Shown here piece after piece: positions 17,823-27,562 of a stretch of 64,000 nucleotides of DNA. Position 1 is the stretch's first letter; each line of letters begins with the position of its first letter. The DNA comes from Streptomyces indicus (lineage in GTDB: Bacteria; Actinomycetota; Actinomycetes; Streptomycetales; Streptomycetaceae). The stretch covers positions 1,240,001 to 1,304,000 of the forward strand of contig NZ_FNFF01000001.1 in assembly GCF_900100315.1 (NCBI RefSeq). The letters are read 5' to 3'. Below the pieces are notes generated by a model. It was not told the DNA's origin. It was given only the letters and a program-made list of their open reading frames with translations, and did not search any database. A program made the translations under genes and the position numbers.

Positions 17823-19187
17823 GTGACTTCGGCTGACGACCTTCGCTCCCTGCCCGCGGACTTCGTCTGGGGCACGGCCACCTCGGCGTACCAGATCGAG
17901 GGCGCCGTCGCCGAGGGCGGCCGCTCCCCCTCCATCTGGGACACCTTCTCGCACACCCCGGGGAGGATCGACGCGGACGACAACGGCGACGTGGCCTGCG
18001 ACCACTACCACCGCTGGCGCGAGGACCTCGCCCTGATGCGTGAACTCGGCACGGACGCCTACCGGTTCTCGGTCGCCTGGCCGCGCGTCGTGCCGGGAGC
18101 CGACGGGGTGGTGAACGCCGAGGGCCTGGCCTTCTACGACCGTCTGGTCGACGGGCTGTGCGAGGCGGGCATCACCCCTCATCTCACGCTCTACCACTGG
18201 GACTTGCCGCAGGCGCAGCAGGACCGGGGCGGCTGGCCCGAGCGCGCCACGGCCGAACGGTTCGCCGAGTACGCAGCCGTGGTGGGCGAGAAGCTCGGCG
18301 ACCGGGTCAAGGACTGGTGCACGCTCAACGAGCCGCTCTGCTCCGCGTGGATCGGCCACCTGGAGGGCCGGATGGCCCCGGGCCTCACCGACCTCGCTGC
18401 GGCCGTCCGCGCCTCGTACCACCTGCACCTCGGCCACGGCCTCGCGACGCAGGCGCTGCGCGCGACCGTCCCCGGCGCGCGGGTGGGCATCGTGAACAAC
18501 CTCAGCCCGATCGTGCCCGCGTCGGACCGGCCCGAGGACATCGAGGCGGCCCGTCGCGCAGACGGGCACACCAACCGCTGGTGGCTCGACCCCGTCTTCG
18601 GGCGCGGCTACCCGCAGGACATGCTGGACCTGTATGGGGTCGAACTTCCGGTCAGGGAGGGCGACTTGGAGCTGATCGGCGCACCGCTCGACTGGCTGGG
18701 CGTCAACTTCTACTTCCGCCAGGTCGTCGAGGCGGACCCCGCCGGGCCCGCCCCGTACGCCCGCCAGGTGCCGGTGGAGGGCGCCCCCACCACGTACATG
18801 GACTGGGAGGTGCACGCGCAGAGCCTGGAGGACATCCTGCTGCGGGTCACGCGCGAGTACGGGCCGGAGCGCCTGTACGTGACGGAGAACGGTTCGGCGT
18901 ACGTGGACACCGTCGCCCCGGACGGCTCGGTCTCCGACCCCGAGCGCACCCGCTATCTGGAGGAGCACCTGGCGGCCTGCGCCCGCGCGGTCGCGGGCGG
19001 CGCTCCCCTCGCCGGGTACTTCGCGTGGTCGCTGCTCGACAACTTCGAGTGGGCGTACGGCTACGACAAGCGCTTCGGGCTCGTGCACGTGGACTACGCG
19101 ACGCAGAAGCGCACGGTGAAGGGAAGCGGGCGGCGGTACGCCGAGCTGATCGCCGGACACCGGGGGCGGGGGCGCAAGGCGGCTTAG
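17823..19187 (+). CDS. GH1 family beta-glucosidase
   Basis: 454 aa from GTG 17823 with GGGAAAGG six nt upstream. A complete (beta/alpha)8 retaining glycosidase: N-terminal signature [15 protein letters not shown], acid/base Glu170 in TLNEP, nucleophile Glu355 in YVTENG, and the aglycone-side [13 protein letters not shown]. No signal peptide, so it hydrolyses imported beta-glucosides to glucose inside the cell. It is the last gene of the ROK-controlled CUT1 operon; the operon layout resembles Streptomyces cellobiose-type loci. A hairpin follows at 19203. Confidence 0.95.
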   Translation: MTSADDLRSLPADFVWGTATSAYQIEGAVAEGGRSPSIWDTFSHTPGRIDADDNGDVACDHYHRWREDLALMRELGTDAYRFSVAWPRVVPGADGVVNAEGLAFYDRLVDGLCEAGITPHLTLYHWDLPQAQQDRGGWPERATAERFAEYAAVVGEKLGDRVKDWCTLNEPLCSAWIGHLEGRMAPGLTDLAAAVRASYHLHLGHGLATQALRATVPGARVGIVNNLSPIVPASDRPEDIEAARRADGHTNRWWLDPVFGRGYPQDMLDLYGVELPVREGDLELIGAPLDWLGVNFYFRQVVEADPAGPAPYARQVPVEGAPTTYMDWEVHAQSLEDILLRVTREYGPERLYVTENGSAYVDTVAPDGSVSDPERTRYLEEHLAACARAVAGGAPLAGYFAWSLLDNFEWAYGYDKRFGLVHVDYATQKRTVKGSGRRYAELIAGHRGRGRKAA

Positions 19188-19202
19188 CCGTGCGGGCGAG
19201 GT

Positions 19203-19228
19203 GGCGGCCGCGGGTCTCCCCGGCCGCC
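19203..19228. terminator. Hairpin between convergent GH1 and RpiR genes
   Basis: GGCGGCCG and CGGCCGCC form 8 perfect pairs around a 10-nt loop, 16 bp after the GH1 stop and about 40 bp from the RpiR-gene stop on the other strand. It could terminate both. Confidence 0.55.
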
Positions 19229-19266
19229 GCCCCGCCCCCGCGGGCGCCGCTCCCGGATCCCGGCCC

Positions 19267-20175
19267 CTAGGCGCCGCTCCCGGGATACAGCGCGCGGCTC
19301 GTCTCCTCCGAGCGGCGCAGATGCGTCTCCGCGCTGTCGCCGAGGGCCTGGAGGACGCCCGTGACCACCGTCTCGGCCACCGCGAGCACGGGGACGAGGG
19401 TGTCGTACGGGGTGGCCGCGGTGCCGACATGGCTGGGCAGGACGACGTCCGCCACGGCGGAGATCGGCGAGAGCCAGCTGTCCGTGAACAGGACGACCTT
19501 GCCGCCGCGCTCGGTCACCAGCGTGGCCAGGGCGAGCAGTTCGGGCTCGTAGCGGCGGAAGTCGAAGACCGTGAGGACATCGCGGCGGCCCGCGCGGGCC
19601 AGTTCTGCCGTGCGCTCCACCTGTCCCTCCGCCAACAGGCTGACGTCGTCGCGGACTTGGAGCAGGTGCAGGCCGAGGTAGCGGGCGTGCAGTCCGCTGA
19701 ACCGGCCGCCGGTGAGCAGCACGCGCCGTTTGGGGTCGGCCAGGAGATCCACGGCCCGTTGCAGGTCGGCGGGCGGCAGCGCGGAGAACGTGGCGTCGAG
19801 GGCGGCGGCGTGGCTGCGGGCCGATGAGGCGAGGAGCTCGTCGGCGGGCGAGTCGCCGCGCGAGGCGAAGCCGGTGGTGGCGTAGAGCGCGAGCGGGGAG
19901 GCGTCGCGCTGGTCGAGCTCGTCGCGCAGGGCCTGCTGGAACTCGGGGAAGCCCCGGTAGCCGAGCCGGTTGACGAAGCGGATGACCGTGGGTGCGCTGA
20001 CCCCCGCGCGTTCGGCGACCTTCGCCACGGTCTCCAGGCCCGCCGCCGGGTATGCGGCCAGCAGGGCGCGGGCCACCTTGCGCTCGGCGGGGCTGCACTC
20101 GCCGAGCCCGCGCCGGATGGCCTCGGCCACGGTGGCCGCCGCCACGGGGTCCTTCGTCACCCGCACACTCCTCAT
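19267..20175 (-). CDS. RpiR-family regulator with SIS domain
   Basis: 302 aa from ATG 20175 (MRSVRVTKDP), with AGGGA 9 nt upstream; frames further upstream run into tandem repeats. The helix-turn-helix is at residues 28-70 (CSPAERKVARALL, AGVSAPTVIRFVNRLGYRGF). The SIS sugar-isomerase domain follows (RRVLLTGGRFSGLHARYLG, LTVFDFRRYEPELLALATLV, VVLFTDSWLSPIS). Such proteins sense phosphosugars or amino-sugar derivatives. Its neighbours on the same strand are a cyanophycinase-like exported protein and an amino-acid transporter, so it may control those rather than the convergent glucosidase. Confidence 0.9.
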   Translation of the reverse strand: MRSVRVTKDPVAAATVAEAIRRGLGECSPAERKVARALLAAYPAAGLETVAKVAERAGVSAPTVIRFVNRLGYRGFPEFQQALRDELDQRDASPLALYATTGFASRGDSPADELLASSARSHAAALDATFSALPPADLQRAVDLLADPKRRVLLTGGRFSGLHARYLGLHLLQVRDDVSLLAEGQVERTAELARAGRRDVLTVFDFRRYEPELLALATLVTERGGKVVLFTDSWLSPISAVADVVLPSHVGTAATPYDTLVPVLAVAETVVTGVLQALGDSAETHLRRSEETSRALYPGSGA

Positions 20176-20190
20176 GTCCGTCGTTCCCTC

Positions 20191-20274
20191 GTGCTGCCGT
20201 GCTCGTACTGCCGTGCACGTGCTGCCGTGCACGTGCTGCCGTGCGCGTGGTGTCGTGCGCGTGGTGTCGTCCGC
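20191..20274. repeat. Six tandem 14-bp repeats, consensus GTGCTGCCGTGCAC
   Basis: Six imperfect units (20191, 20205, 20219, 20233, 20247, 20261) lie directly upstream of the RpiR start and directly downstream of a hairpin. The two units farthest from the gene drift to GTGGTGTCGTGCGC and GTGGTGTCGTCCGC. Units may act as repeated protein sites or be slippage products. Confidence 0.85.
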
Positions 20275-20276
20275 AG

Positions 20277-20310
20277 GTCGGGCCCGGAGCACGGCCGCTC
20301 CGGGCCCGAC
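20277..20310 (-). terminator. Terminator-like hairpin after the cyanophycinase-like gene
   Basis: GTCGGGCCCGGAGC and GCTCCGGGCCCGAC form 14 perfect pairs with the 6-nt loop ACGGCC, 17 bp after the gene's stop on the minus strand. Confidence 0.75.
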
Positions 20311-20326
20311 CCTATCCGCGGCCCGC

Positions 20327-21589
20327 TCAGGGGGCGTACACGTCCAGGGCCATGCCGTGCAGCGTGGACGGGGTGCGGCCGTCCGCCGTCCAGGCGCTGT
20401 AGCCGGTGGCCGGCTTGCGCAGCTCCACCGCGAACTCCGGACCCGTCTGGTACGAGTAGTCGGTCATGCGCGTGGAGCGCCCGCTGGTGGCGAGGTCGGA
20501 GGCGTTGCCCGTGAAGACGTACGCGGAGAACACGTCGTTGCTCGCGCGCCGCGCGCTGCGGTCGCGCGGGACGAGCGCGGTCCGGCCGGCGGCTGGGGTG
20601 ACGCCCCAGGTGTACGGGTCGTAGCGGTCCCCGTCGGTGAGCTGGCTGTAGCGCACCGCGTCCAGGGCCCACTCGCCGTTGCTGGTGTACGCGTCGGCGG
20701 CGCGCAGGTCGAAGACGGAGACGGCGCGTTCGCCGAGCACCCGCAGGACCTCCTGTCCGCTGCCGACTCCGGTGACCTCCAGGGCGGTGTTCTCGTCGAG
20801 GCCGAACACGCGGGACTGGCCGGTGTCGGCGGCCAGGCGCAGGGCGCGGCCCTGACGGCCGCGGGCGGCGAAGTGGGTGTCGAGGTGGCCGTGGGTGAAG
20901 AAGTTGAAGCCGCCCGACGGCAGGTAGCCCAGGCGCGTGGCGTCCTCGAACCAGCCGGGCGTGGAGCCGTCGCGCAGCGCCTCGTAGCTCTCGCCGCCGG
21001 TGATCATTCCGGCGCCCGCCTGGATCTGGGCGCCGGCGCTGGTGCCCGCGACGACCGCGCCCTGGAGCAGGCGGCTGCGGATCGCGGCGAGGAGCGCGGT
21101 GTCGCGGCCGTCGGCACGCTTGAGGACGGTGGCGTACCGGTACTGGTCGCCGCCGCCGAGGAAGAAGCCGGTCATCCCGGCCGCCTTGGCGGCCAGTGCG
21201 CTGTCCTCCGCGGCCGCGGGGCTGTCGATGTGGACGGGCAGCCACTCCGCGGATGCGGCGCCGTTGCGCTTCAACAGGTCGGCGTAGAAAGCCCCGTTGG
21301 CGGCCGCGTCGTCGGGGTGCGAGCCGGTGGTCAGGACGCCGAAGCGGGCGGTGGAGCCGCCGGCCGCGGCGACGATCCGGCCGTAGATCCGGGTGTTGGT
21401 GTCGGCGAGCGCTCCGCCGACGAGGACGAGGGTGCCGCCGGTCGCGGCCGTGCCCGCGCCCCGGCGCCGGTCGGCGGCGGTGGCGTGGGCCTGGGCGGTG
21501 GGCAGGGCGACGGCCGCGGTCAGACCGGCGGCGGCCGTCAGGAACGCACGGCGGGAGTGTGGTGCAGAGGACTGGGGTGCCGAGGACAT
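20327..21589 (-). CDS. Tat-exported cyanophycinase-like serine peptidase (family S51)
   Basis: 420 aa from ATG 21589, with GGAGG 5-6 nt upstream. The N-terminus has a twin-arginine signal (SRRAFLTAAAGLTAAVALP), so the folded protein is exported. The peptidase core has LVLVGGALAD, FFLGGGDQYR and the nucleophile elbow GTSAGA with Ser184, the hallmarks of cyanophycinase and peptidase E relatives. Cyanophycinases cleave the beta-Asp-Arg polymer cyanophycin; exported forms can use polymer from other organisms. No cyanophycin synthetase is in the window. The upstream amino-acid ABC transporter and M20 peptidase could take up and process released peptides, but that link is inference. Confidence 0.88.
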   Translation of the reverse strand: MSSAPQSSAPHSRRAFLTAAAGLTAAVALPTAQAHATAADRRRGAGTAATGGTLVLVGGALADTNTRIYGRIVAAAGGSTARFGVLTTGSHPDDAAANGAFYADLLKRNGAASAEWLPVHIDSPAAAEDSALAAKAAGMTGFFLGGGDQYRYATVLKRADGRDTALLAAIRSRLLQGAVVAGTSAGAQIQAGAGMITGGESYEALRDGSTPGWFEDATRLGYLPSGGFNFFTHGHLDTHFAARGRQGRALRLAADTGQSRVFGLDENTALEVTGVGSGQEVLRVLGERAVSVFDLRAADAYTSNGEWALDAVRYSQLTDGDRYDPYTWGVTPAAGRTALVPRDRSARRASNDVFSAYVFTGNASDLATSGRSTRMTDYSYQTGPEFAVELRKPATGYSAWTADGRTPSTLHGMALDVYAP

Positions 21590-21634
21590 GCGGACCTCCA
21601 CAGAAGGGGACGGGACTTGGGGGGACTGCGGCTG

Positions 21635-21711
21635 TGCTGCGTCAGTGCTGCATCTGTGCTGCGTCAGTGCTGCGTCTGTGCTGCATCTGTGCTGCATCTG
21701 TGCTGCGTCCG
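21635..21711. repeat. Seven tandem 11-bp repeats, TGCTGC(G/A)TC(A/T)G
   Basis: Seven units of exactly 11 bp (TGCTGCGTCAG, TGCTGCATCTG and close variants) start at 21635 and end at 21711, between a hairpin and the ribosome site of the cyanophycinase-like gene. Units are one helical turn long, so repeated sites would lie on one face of the DNA. Confidence 0.88.
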
Positions 21712-21741
21712 GACCGCGGCCCTGTGCGGGCCGCGGTCCGG
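21709..21741 (-). terminator. Terminator-like hairpin after the amino-acid transport/peptidase operon
   Basis: CCGGACCGCGGCC and GGCCGCGGTCCGG form 13 perfect pairs around CTGTGCG. It lies about 95 bp beyond the M20 peptidase stop. The gap between holds two to three copies of a GGTGCCCCGGACGGGTCCGG-like unit. Confidence 0.75.
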
Positions 21742-21834
21742 AGTTCAGGAGCGCCTCGGAAGGGCCCGGGCGCGGGGTGCCCCGGACGGGTCCGGGGGCG
21801 CGGTGCCCCGGACGGGTCCGGGGTGCGCGGTGCC

Positions 21835-23018
21835 TCAGGCCGGGCTGCCGGCCCCGAAGCGCGCGATCAGGGCGGCGAGCAGGGTGCCGCGCGGGACCAC
21901 CGACGCGAGGTCGAGCCATTCGCCGGGGCTGTGGTCGCCGCCGCCCACCGGGCCGAGCCCGTCGAGCACCGGAACGCCGGTGCCCGCCGCGTAGTTGGCG
22001 TCCGCGACCCCGCCCGTCTCCGTGACGCCGAGCGTGAAGCCGAGCTCGGCGGCGATGCCCACCGCGGCGGCGGCGAGGACCGCGGCGGGCGCGGTGTGCT
22101 CCATCGGCGGGCAGATCTCGCCGTGCACGACCTCGGCGGAGGTGCCCGGCACCCAGGTGTGCGCGGCCAGCGCGTCGATCTCGCGCAGCACGGCGTCGAG
22201 TTCCGCGCGGCTCACCGCACGGACCTCCACGTCGAGGACGGCCTCGTCGCAGACGATGTTGGTGCGCGTTCCGGCGCGTACGCGCCCGACGTTGACGCCC
22301 TTGAGCTGCTGGAGCGCCACCACCAAGTGGGCCGCGGCGAGCGCCGCGTTGGCACCGCGCTCGGGTTCGATGCCGCTGTGCGCCGCCTTGCCGCGCAGGG
22401 TGATGCGCAGGTCGACCGCGCCCTTGCGGGCGATGACGACATCGCCGTTCTCGCGGGCGCCCTCCAGGCAGAACGCGTAGTCCGCCTCGGCCGCAAGGGA
22501 TTCGGTGAGGGGCCGGCTGCCCGGTGAGCCGATCTCCTCGTCCGGGGTGAGGAGGACGACCAGTTCGCCGTACTGCTCCATCCCGGCGTCGGCGAGCGCC
22601 CCGGCCGCGGCGAGGCCGAGCAGCAGTCCGCCCTTGTCGTCGCAGACGCCCGGGGCGTACGCGATGCCGTCCTCGATCCGCAGCGGACGGGCGGCGGCGG
22701 TGCCGCGCCCGTACACCGTGTCGAGGTGCGCGAGCAGCAACACCCGCCGCCCGTGCGGGAGTTCACCGCGGCGCCGGGCCACGACGGCGGCACCGAGCGG
22801 CTCCGCGCCGGGTCCGGCGACGGGGACGAGGCGTACCTCGAAGCCGAGTGCGCGCAGCCGCCCGGCGGCGAACGCGCCCGCCCGGTCGACCCCTTCGGCG
22901 TCGTCGCTGCCGGAGTCGATGGCGGTGAGCTCGCGCAGGTCGGCGAGGTAGCGCGCGTAGCGCCGCTCCATCGCCTCGCGCAGCGGGCCGAGTCGCACCC
23001 CTTCGTGCGCGGGGGCGC

Positions 23019-23022
<4 letters not shown>
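21835..23022 (-). CDS. M20-family metallopeptidase (carboxypeptidase G2-like)
   Basis: 395 aa from GTG 23022, which overlaps the ATPase stop as GTGA. Di-zinc ligands and catalytic residues are visible: [12 protein letters not shown] (His and bridging upstream Asp), [13 protein letters not shown] (bridging Asp), [11 protein letters not shown] (catalytic Glu pair), and [10 protein letters not shown] (C-terminal His). The lid/dimer domain starts near [18 protein letters not shown]. Relatives cleave C-terminal Glu or acyl-amino acids. There is no signal peptide, so it acts on peptides or N-acyl amino acids brought in by the transporter genes in the same operon. Confidence 0.92.
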
Positions 23023-23779
<757 letters not shown>

Positions 23780-23783
<4 letters not shown>

Positions 23784-24727
23784 GCTCCGGCTCCCTTCCT
23801 GGTGCGGGGTCGTACGGCGAGCAGGCGGCGCAGCGGGGAGGCCGAGGCACTCGACGTGCCGCGCCCGTAGCGGCGTTCCAGCCAGCCCTGCGGGATGGAG
23901 AGCAGGGAGACGAGCAGCAGGTACCACAGGGCCGCGACCACGAGCAGCGGGATGACCTTGTAGTTCTGGGCGTACACGTCCTGGATGTTGGACATGAGGT
24001 CGTGGCCGGCGATGACCGAGACCAGCGCGGTGGTCTTGAGCATGGTCACGGTCTCGTTGCCCATCGGCGGCACGATGACCCGCATCGCCTGCGGCAGCAC
24101 GACGCGGCGCAGGGTGAGGCCGGGCCGCATGCCGAGCGAGTGGGCCGCCTCGGCCTGCCCGGGGTCGATGGACTGGATGCCGCCGCGGATGATCTCGGCC
24201 GCGTACGCCACCTCGTTGAGGCCGAGCGCGAGCAGCGCCGCGATCGTCGGGGTGATCAGCTCGGAGGTCGGGGCGGCGAAGAAGGTGACGTCCGTGAACG
24301 GGATGCCGATCGCGAGCTCCTGGTAGAGCGCCCCGAGGAAGCCCCAGAAGATGATCTGCACGAGGATCGGCGTACTGCGGAAGAACCAGATGAACAGCCC
24401 GGCCAGCAGGGACAGGACGGGGTTCGACGACAGCCGCATGACCGCGACGGCCGTACCGCCGACCAGGCCGATGACCATGGCGGCGGCGGTCAGCCACAAG
24501 GTGGTGACCAGACCGCTGAAGACCGTCTCGTGGAAGAGGTACTCCCCCACGGTCGCCCAGTCCAGGTTCGGGTTCTTGGCGAGGGACCACAGGGTGCCGG
24601 CGCCGAGGACGAGGACCACGGCGGCGGTCGCCCAGCGGCCCCAGTGGCGTACGGGCACGGTGTGCAGGTCCTCGTCGGGCACGGCCTGCGCCTGCGGTGC
24701 GGCGAGCGCCGGGGCGGGGGCCTTCAT
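23780..24727 (-). CDS. Polar amino-acid ABC transporter permease
   Basis: 315 aa from ATG 24727 ([12 protein letters not shown]), sharing TGATG with the binding-protein stop. HisM/GlnP type: hydrophobic helices ([19 protein letters not shown]), [16 protein letters not shown], and the coupling loop [22 protein letters not shown] single permease subunit is encoded, so the channel is probably a homodimer. The Arg/Ser-rich C-tail of about 30 residues is cytoplasmic. Confidence 0.94.
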
Positions 24728-25713
24728 CAGTCCACCGCCGCGTTCTTGGTGGCCTTGTCCAGACCGATGGAGGCGACACCGTACTTGTCGAGGATCTTCT
24801 TGTACGTGCCCTCGTCCATGAGCTGCTGCAGTGCCTTCTGCAGGGTGTCGGCGAGCCCGGCGTGCTTCTTGCTCACGGCGATCCCGTTGGGCGAGGCGTT
24901 GTAACCGCCCTTCGCGGCCGGGTCGTCGACCAGGTCGAAGGTGGAGCCGTCGCCCACGGTCTTGGCGATGTAGCCGGCGGCGGGCTTGGTGATGACGGCG
25001 GCGTCCGCCTTGCCGCTGCTGACGGCGAGCTGGGTGTCGGAGTCCTTGGGGTACGTCTGCAGCTCGATCTTCGGCTTGCCCGCACCGGAGCACTCCGCCT
25101 GCTGCTCCTTGACGAAGTCCGCCTGGTTCGTGGCCGCTTGGGCCGCCACCTTCAGGCCGCACAGGTCGAGGGCGGTGGTGACCTTCTCCGGGTTGCCCTC
25201 GCGGACCAGGATGCCGGTGCCGGAGACCGAGTAGTCGACGAAGTCGACCACCTTCTGGCGCTGCTTGTTGTCGGTCATCGCGGAGATGGCGAGGTCGAAC
25301 TTGCCCGCCTGGATGGCCGGGATGATGCCGTCGAACTTCTGCGGCGTGAACGCGATGTCCACGCCGAGCTTGCCGCCGAGCGCCTGCGCGAGGTCGTAGT
25401 CGAGACCGGTGATCTCCTTGCCGCCCTCCTGCACGAACATCTCGAAGGGCGGGTACGGCACGTCGGAGGCGACCCGCAGGGTGCCGGCGTCCCGTATCGC
25501 CGCGGGCAGCGCGTCGTGCAGCGCCTCGTCCTTCTCGACGGTGGCGCCCGCGACCGTCATCGGCGCATCGCCCTTGCCCTTCGCCGAGCCGGCGTCCGCG
25601 TCGTCCCCGGAGCCGCAGGCGGTGACGAACGCCAGACCGGCGGCGAGGGCGACGGCGCCCGCGGCACGGCGGGCGGACGCGGCGGATGAGGGGGTCCGCA
25701 GGTGAGGAGGCAT
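24727..25713 (-). CDS. Amino-acid-binding lipoprotein (SBP_bac_3)
   Basis: 328 aa from ATG 25713 with GGAAGG about 9 nt upstream. A signal region ends in lipobox VTAC (Cys33). The family 3 binding domain shows [47 protein letters not shown] and [20 protein letters not shown]. Ligand candidates are polar amino acids or short acidic peptides, judged from the partner peptidase. It is the first gene of the four-gene operon 25713-21835. Confidence 0.94.
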   Translation of the reverse strand: MPPHLRTPSSAASARRAAGAVALAAGLAFVTACGSGDDADAGSAKGKGDAPMTVAGATVEKDEALHDALPAAIRDAGTLRVASDVPYPPFEMFVQEGGKEITGLDYDLAQALGGKLGVDIAFTPQKFDGIIPAIQAGKFDLAISAMTDNKQRQKVVDFVDYSVSGTGILVREGNPEKVTTALDLCGLKVAAQAATNQADFVKEQQAECSGAGKPKIELQTYPKDSDTQLAVSSGKADAAVITKPAAGYIAKTVGDGSTFDLVDDPAAKGGYNASPNGIAVSKKHAGLADTLQKALQQLMDEGTYKKILDKYGVASIGLDKATKNAAVD

Positions 25714-25953
25714 GGGTGGGTCCTTCCAGGAGTCCACGGGGTGCGCCATGAAGTCCACGGGGCGCGCGATGACTGAACAGAAATTACAGATTCGCACGCT
25801 CGACGGCTAGATGTAACAAACATAACTTCCAGGTAACGGAGAACAGGGACCGCCGAAGGTGTCCGAAAAGCTGCCCGCCGCCCGCATCCGCACGGGCACC
25901 CGGCACCGAAGTACGGACAGGCCCCGCCTTGCACGGGGCCGTGCGGGAGAAGA

Positions 25954-26007
25954 GTGAGAGCGCACGCGCTCCCCTCCGCCGGCCGCGGCCGGTGCGTGCG
26001 CTCTCAC
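25954..26007. repeat. Long perfect inverted repeat in a 480-bp divergent promoter region
   Basis: The gap 25714-26194 between the amino-acid operon (leftward) and the LuxR-type gene (rightward) has no gene. GTGAGAGCGCACGC (25954-25967) pairs perfectly with GCGTGCGCTCTCAC (25994-26007). The 26-nt interior contains another palindrome, CCGGCCGCGGCCGG. Neither neighbour ends here, so an ordinary terminator role is unlikely unless an unseen short transcript exists. Confidence 0.8.
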
Positions 26008-26066
26008 GGCGGGCCGGCGCCTGGACGGCGGGCGCCGGCCGCTCATCGCGGTGCACGCCGCCCCGG

Positions 26067-26100
26067 GCCGTACGGCCCTTGGTGCCGTACGGCCCTTGGT
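26067..26100. repeat. 17-bp direct repeat with palindrome upstream of LuxR-type gene
   Basis: GCCGTACGGCCCTTGGT occurs twice back to back. The first copy completes a 14-bp perfect palindrome GGGCCGTACGGCCC (26065-26078). It lies about 95 bp before the GTG start of the LuxR-type regulator and is a candidate operator. Confidence 0.7.
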
Positions 26101-26194
26101 GTGACTTCGGTGTGCCTCCGCAGGCGGGGCGCTACCATCCCGGCGGGATGGACGGCCGTTTCCCCACCGGCCGGGGTGTACCGGAGGGAGCACG

Positions 26195-26980
26195 GTGGAC
26201 CAGCGCGCACGGCCCGAACAGGACTTCTCGGTGTTCGCCGATTCCGTGCGGTTCCCCGGGCCGGGGCGGCTGCGGGTGACGGAGGCGATGACGCGCCTGG
26301 AGGCCGAACGGCTGCGGGTGGTACGGGCGTTGGAGCACGGGCAGCCGGTCGCCGCACGCGTCCTCGGACGGGGCGGGCAGGAGATCAACCAGAACATCGT
26401 CCGCGAGCTGCCGTCCTGGCGCACCCTCGACTCCGTCAAGCCGACCGGTTCCCTGGAACGGCTCGCCGTGAGCCTCCCGCACAACACGTACGCGATGCAG
26501 GCCGGCCTCCGGATGACCAGCGTGTGGCACCGCGACGCGCTCAGCCCGGACGTACGGCTCGTGCTGTCCGGCGAGGACCCGGAGGTCTACTTCTTCGGCT
26601 ACGGGCCGCTGGAGATGAAGATCGTCGACGGGGTCGAGGTGCTCCTGGAGGGGCCCACCGTCCGCAACCGGACGACCGTCGTCGTCGTACGGGACCCCGC
26701 GTGCCTCGCCGCCGCGCGCCGCTACTGGGACGCGGTGCGTGCGACGGCGTACCCGTGCGCCGCCGAGCAGTTGCCCGTCGACGGCCTCACCGAACGCCAG
26801 CGCCGCGTCGTCGCGCTCATGCTCACCTGCTCCTCGGACGAGCAGATCGCCCGCCGGCTCGGACTGAGCGTGCGCACGGTCCGTACGGAGGTCGCCGTGA
26901 TCCTCGAACTCCTCGACGCCCCGACCCGCTTCGTGGCCGGCGTCCGGGTCCGCGAACTCCTCAGCCGGATCACCGCCTGA
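26195..26980 (+). CDS. LuxR-type HTH protein without a receiver domain
   Basis: 261 aa from GTG 26195 with CGGAGGGAG about 5 nt upstream. The C-terminal 60 residues form a LuxR/GerE helix-turn-helix (GLTERQRRVVALMLTCSSDE, QIARRLGLSVRTVRTEVAVI). The N-terminal 190 residues have no receiver aspartate; they resemble the phospholipase-D-like or TrmB-like effector region of Streptomyces LuxR proteins (LRMTSVWHRDALSPDVRLVL, VRNRTTVVVVRDPACLAAA). The ligand is unknown. It is transcribed away from the amino-acid transport operon across a repeat-rich region. Confidence 0.85.
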   Translation: MDQRARPEQDFSVFADSVRFPGPGRLRVTEAMTRLEAERLRVVRALEHGQPVAARVLGRGGQEINQNIVRELPSWRTLDSVKPTGSLERLAVSLPHNTYAMQAGLRMTSVWHRDALSPDVRLVLSGEDPEVYFFGYGPLEMKIVDGVEVLLEGPTVRNRTTVVVVRDPACLAAARRYWDAVRATAYPCAAEQLPVDGLTERQRRVVALMLTCSSDEQIARRLGLSVRTVRTEVAVILELLDAPTRFVAGVRVRELLSRITA

Positions 26981-27051
26981 CCCGCCCGCGGCCGTGCCCG
27001 GCTGCAGGATGCTGCAACCCTGCGCCGCCGGCGCCCGGCAGTCTTCTGCGC

Positions 27052-27513
27052 ATGCGAAGGTACCGAAAGTTCATGAGCGGCCTCACGGCCGTCGTCAGCA
27101 CCGCGCTCGGGATGACCGTGCTGACCGCCGCGCCGGCGTCCGCCGCCCAGATCAGGCACAAGTGCGAGGGGTCGGCGGTCATCCGCTGCGCCAACGTCGA
27201 GATGCCCTCCCCCGGCGTCTTCAACGCGCACGGCCGGGTGACCGACAACGGCACCGGCTACGACGTCCAGGTCATCGAGGTGCGGCTCGAGTACAACCTG
27301 AACGGTGTCTGGACCCTCCTGCGGACCGAATTCCCGGCCGACCGCTGGGAACCCGTGCAGGACACGGCGCGCACCGAGACGTACTCGTGCGGTTCGTCGG
27401 CACGAAAGAGCGTACGGGCGAAGGTCTACGTGCAGTGGCGCAGCGGCGGCAATGTGAGCGGCGACTGGGTCACGACCCCCACGGAGCCCCCGACGTACAT
27501 CTGCCCCCGCTGA
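27052..27513 (+). CDS. Small secreted protein with four cysteines
   Basis: 153 aa from ATG 27052; a second ATG lies at 27073, but the basic start MRRYRKF suits a Sec signal. Hydrophobic TAVVSTALGMTVLTAAPASA and the ASAAQ site predict cleavage near residue 32. The mature domain of about 120 residues is beta-rich with four Cys (HKCEG, IRCANV, YSCGSS, YICPR), probably two disulfides. No catalytic motif is seen. No clear Shine-Dalgarno. I do not recognise a characterised family. Confidence 0.8.
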   Translation: MRRYRKFMSGLTAVVSTALGMTVLTAAPASAAQIRHKCEGSAVIRCANVEMPSPGVFNAHGRVTDNGTGYDVQVIEVRLEYNLNGVWTLLRTEFPADRWEPVQDTARTETYSCGSSARKSVRAKVYVQWRSGGNVSGDWVTTPTEPPTYICPR

Positions 27514-27517
27514 CCGT

Positions 27518-27558
27518 GGGCCCAGGGCCCGGCCGACGCGCGACCGGGCCCTGGGCCC
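27518..27558. terminator. Bidirectional terminator between convergent genes
   Basis: GGGCCCAGGGCCCGG and CCGGGCCCTGGGCCC form 15 perfect pairs with an 11-nt loop. The stops of the secreted-protein gene (27513) and the GyrI-like gene (27563) flank it within 5 bp on each side. Confidence 0.85.
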
Positions 27559-27562
27559 TGGG

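Noticed and set aside
20191..20274. Possible iteron-type origin or att site
   Set aside because: No replication initiator, integrase or tRNA gene nearby; the repeats sit neatly between a terminator and a gene start.
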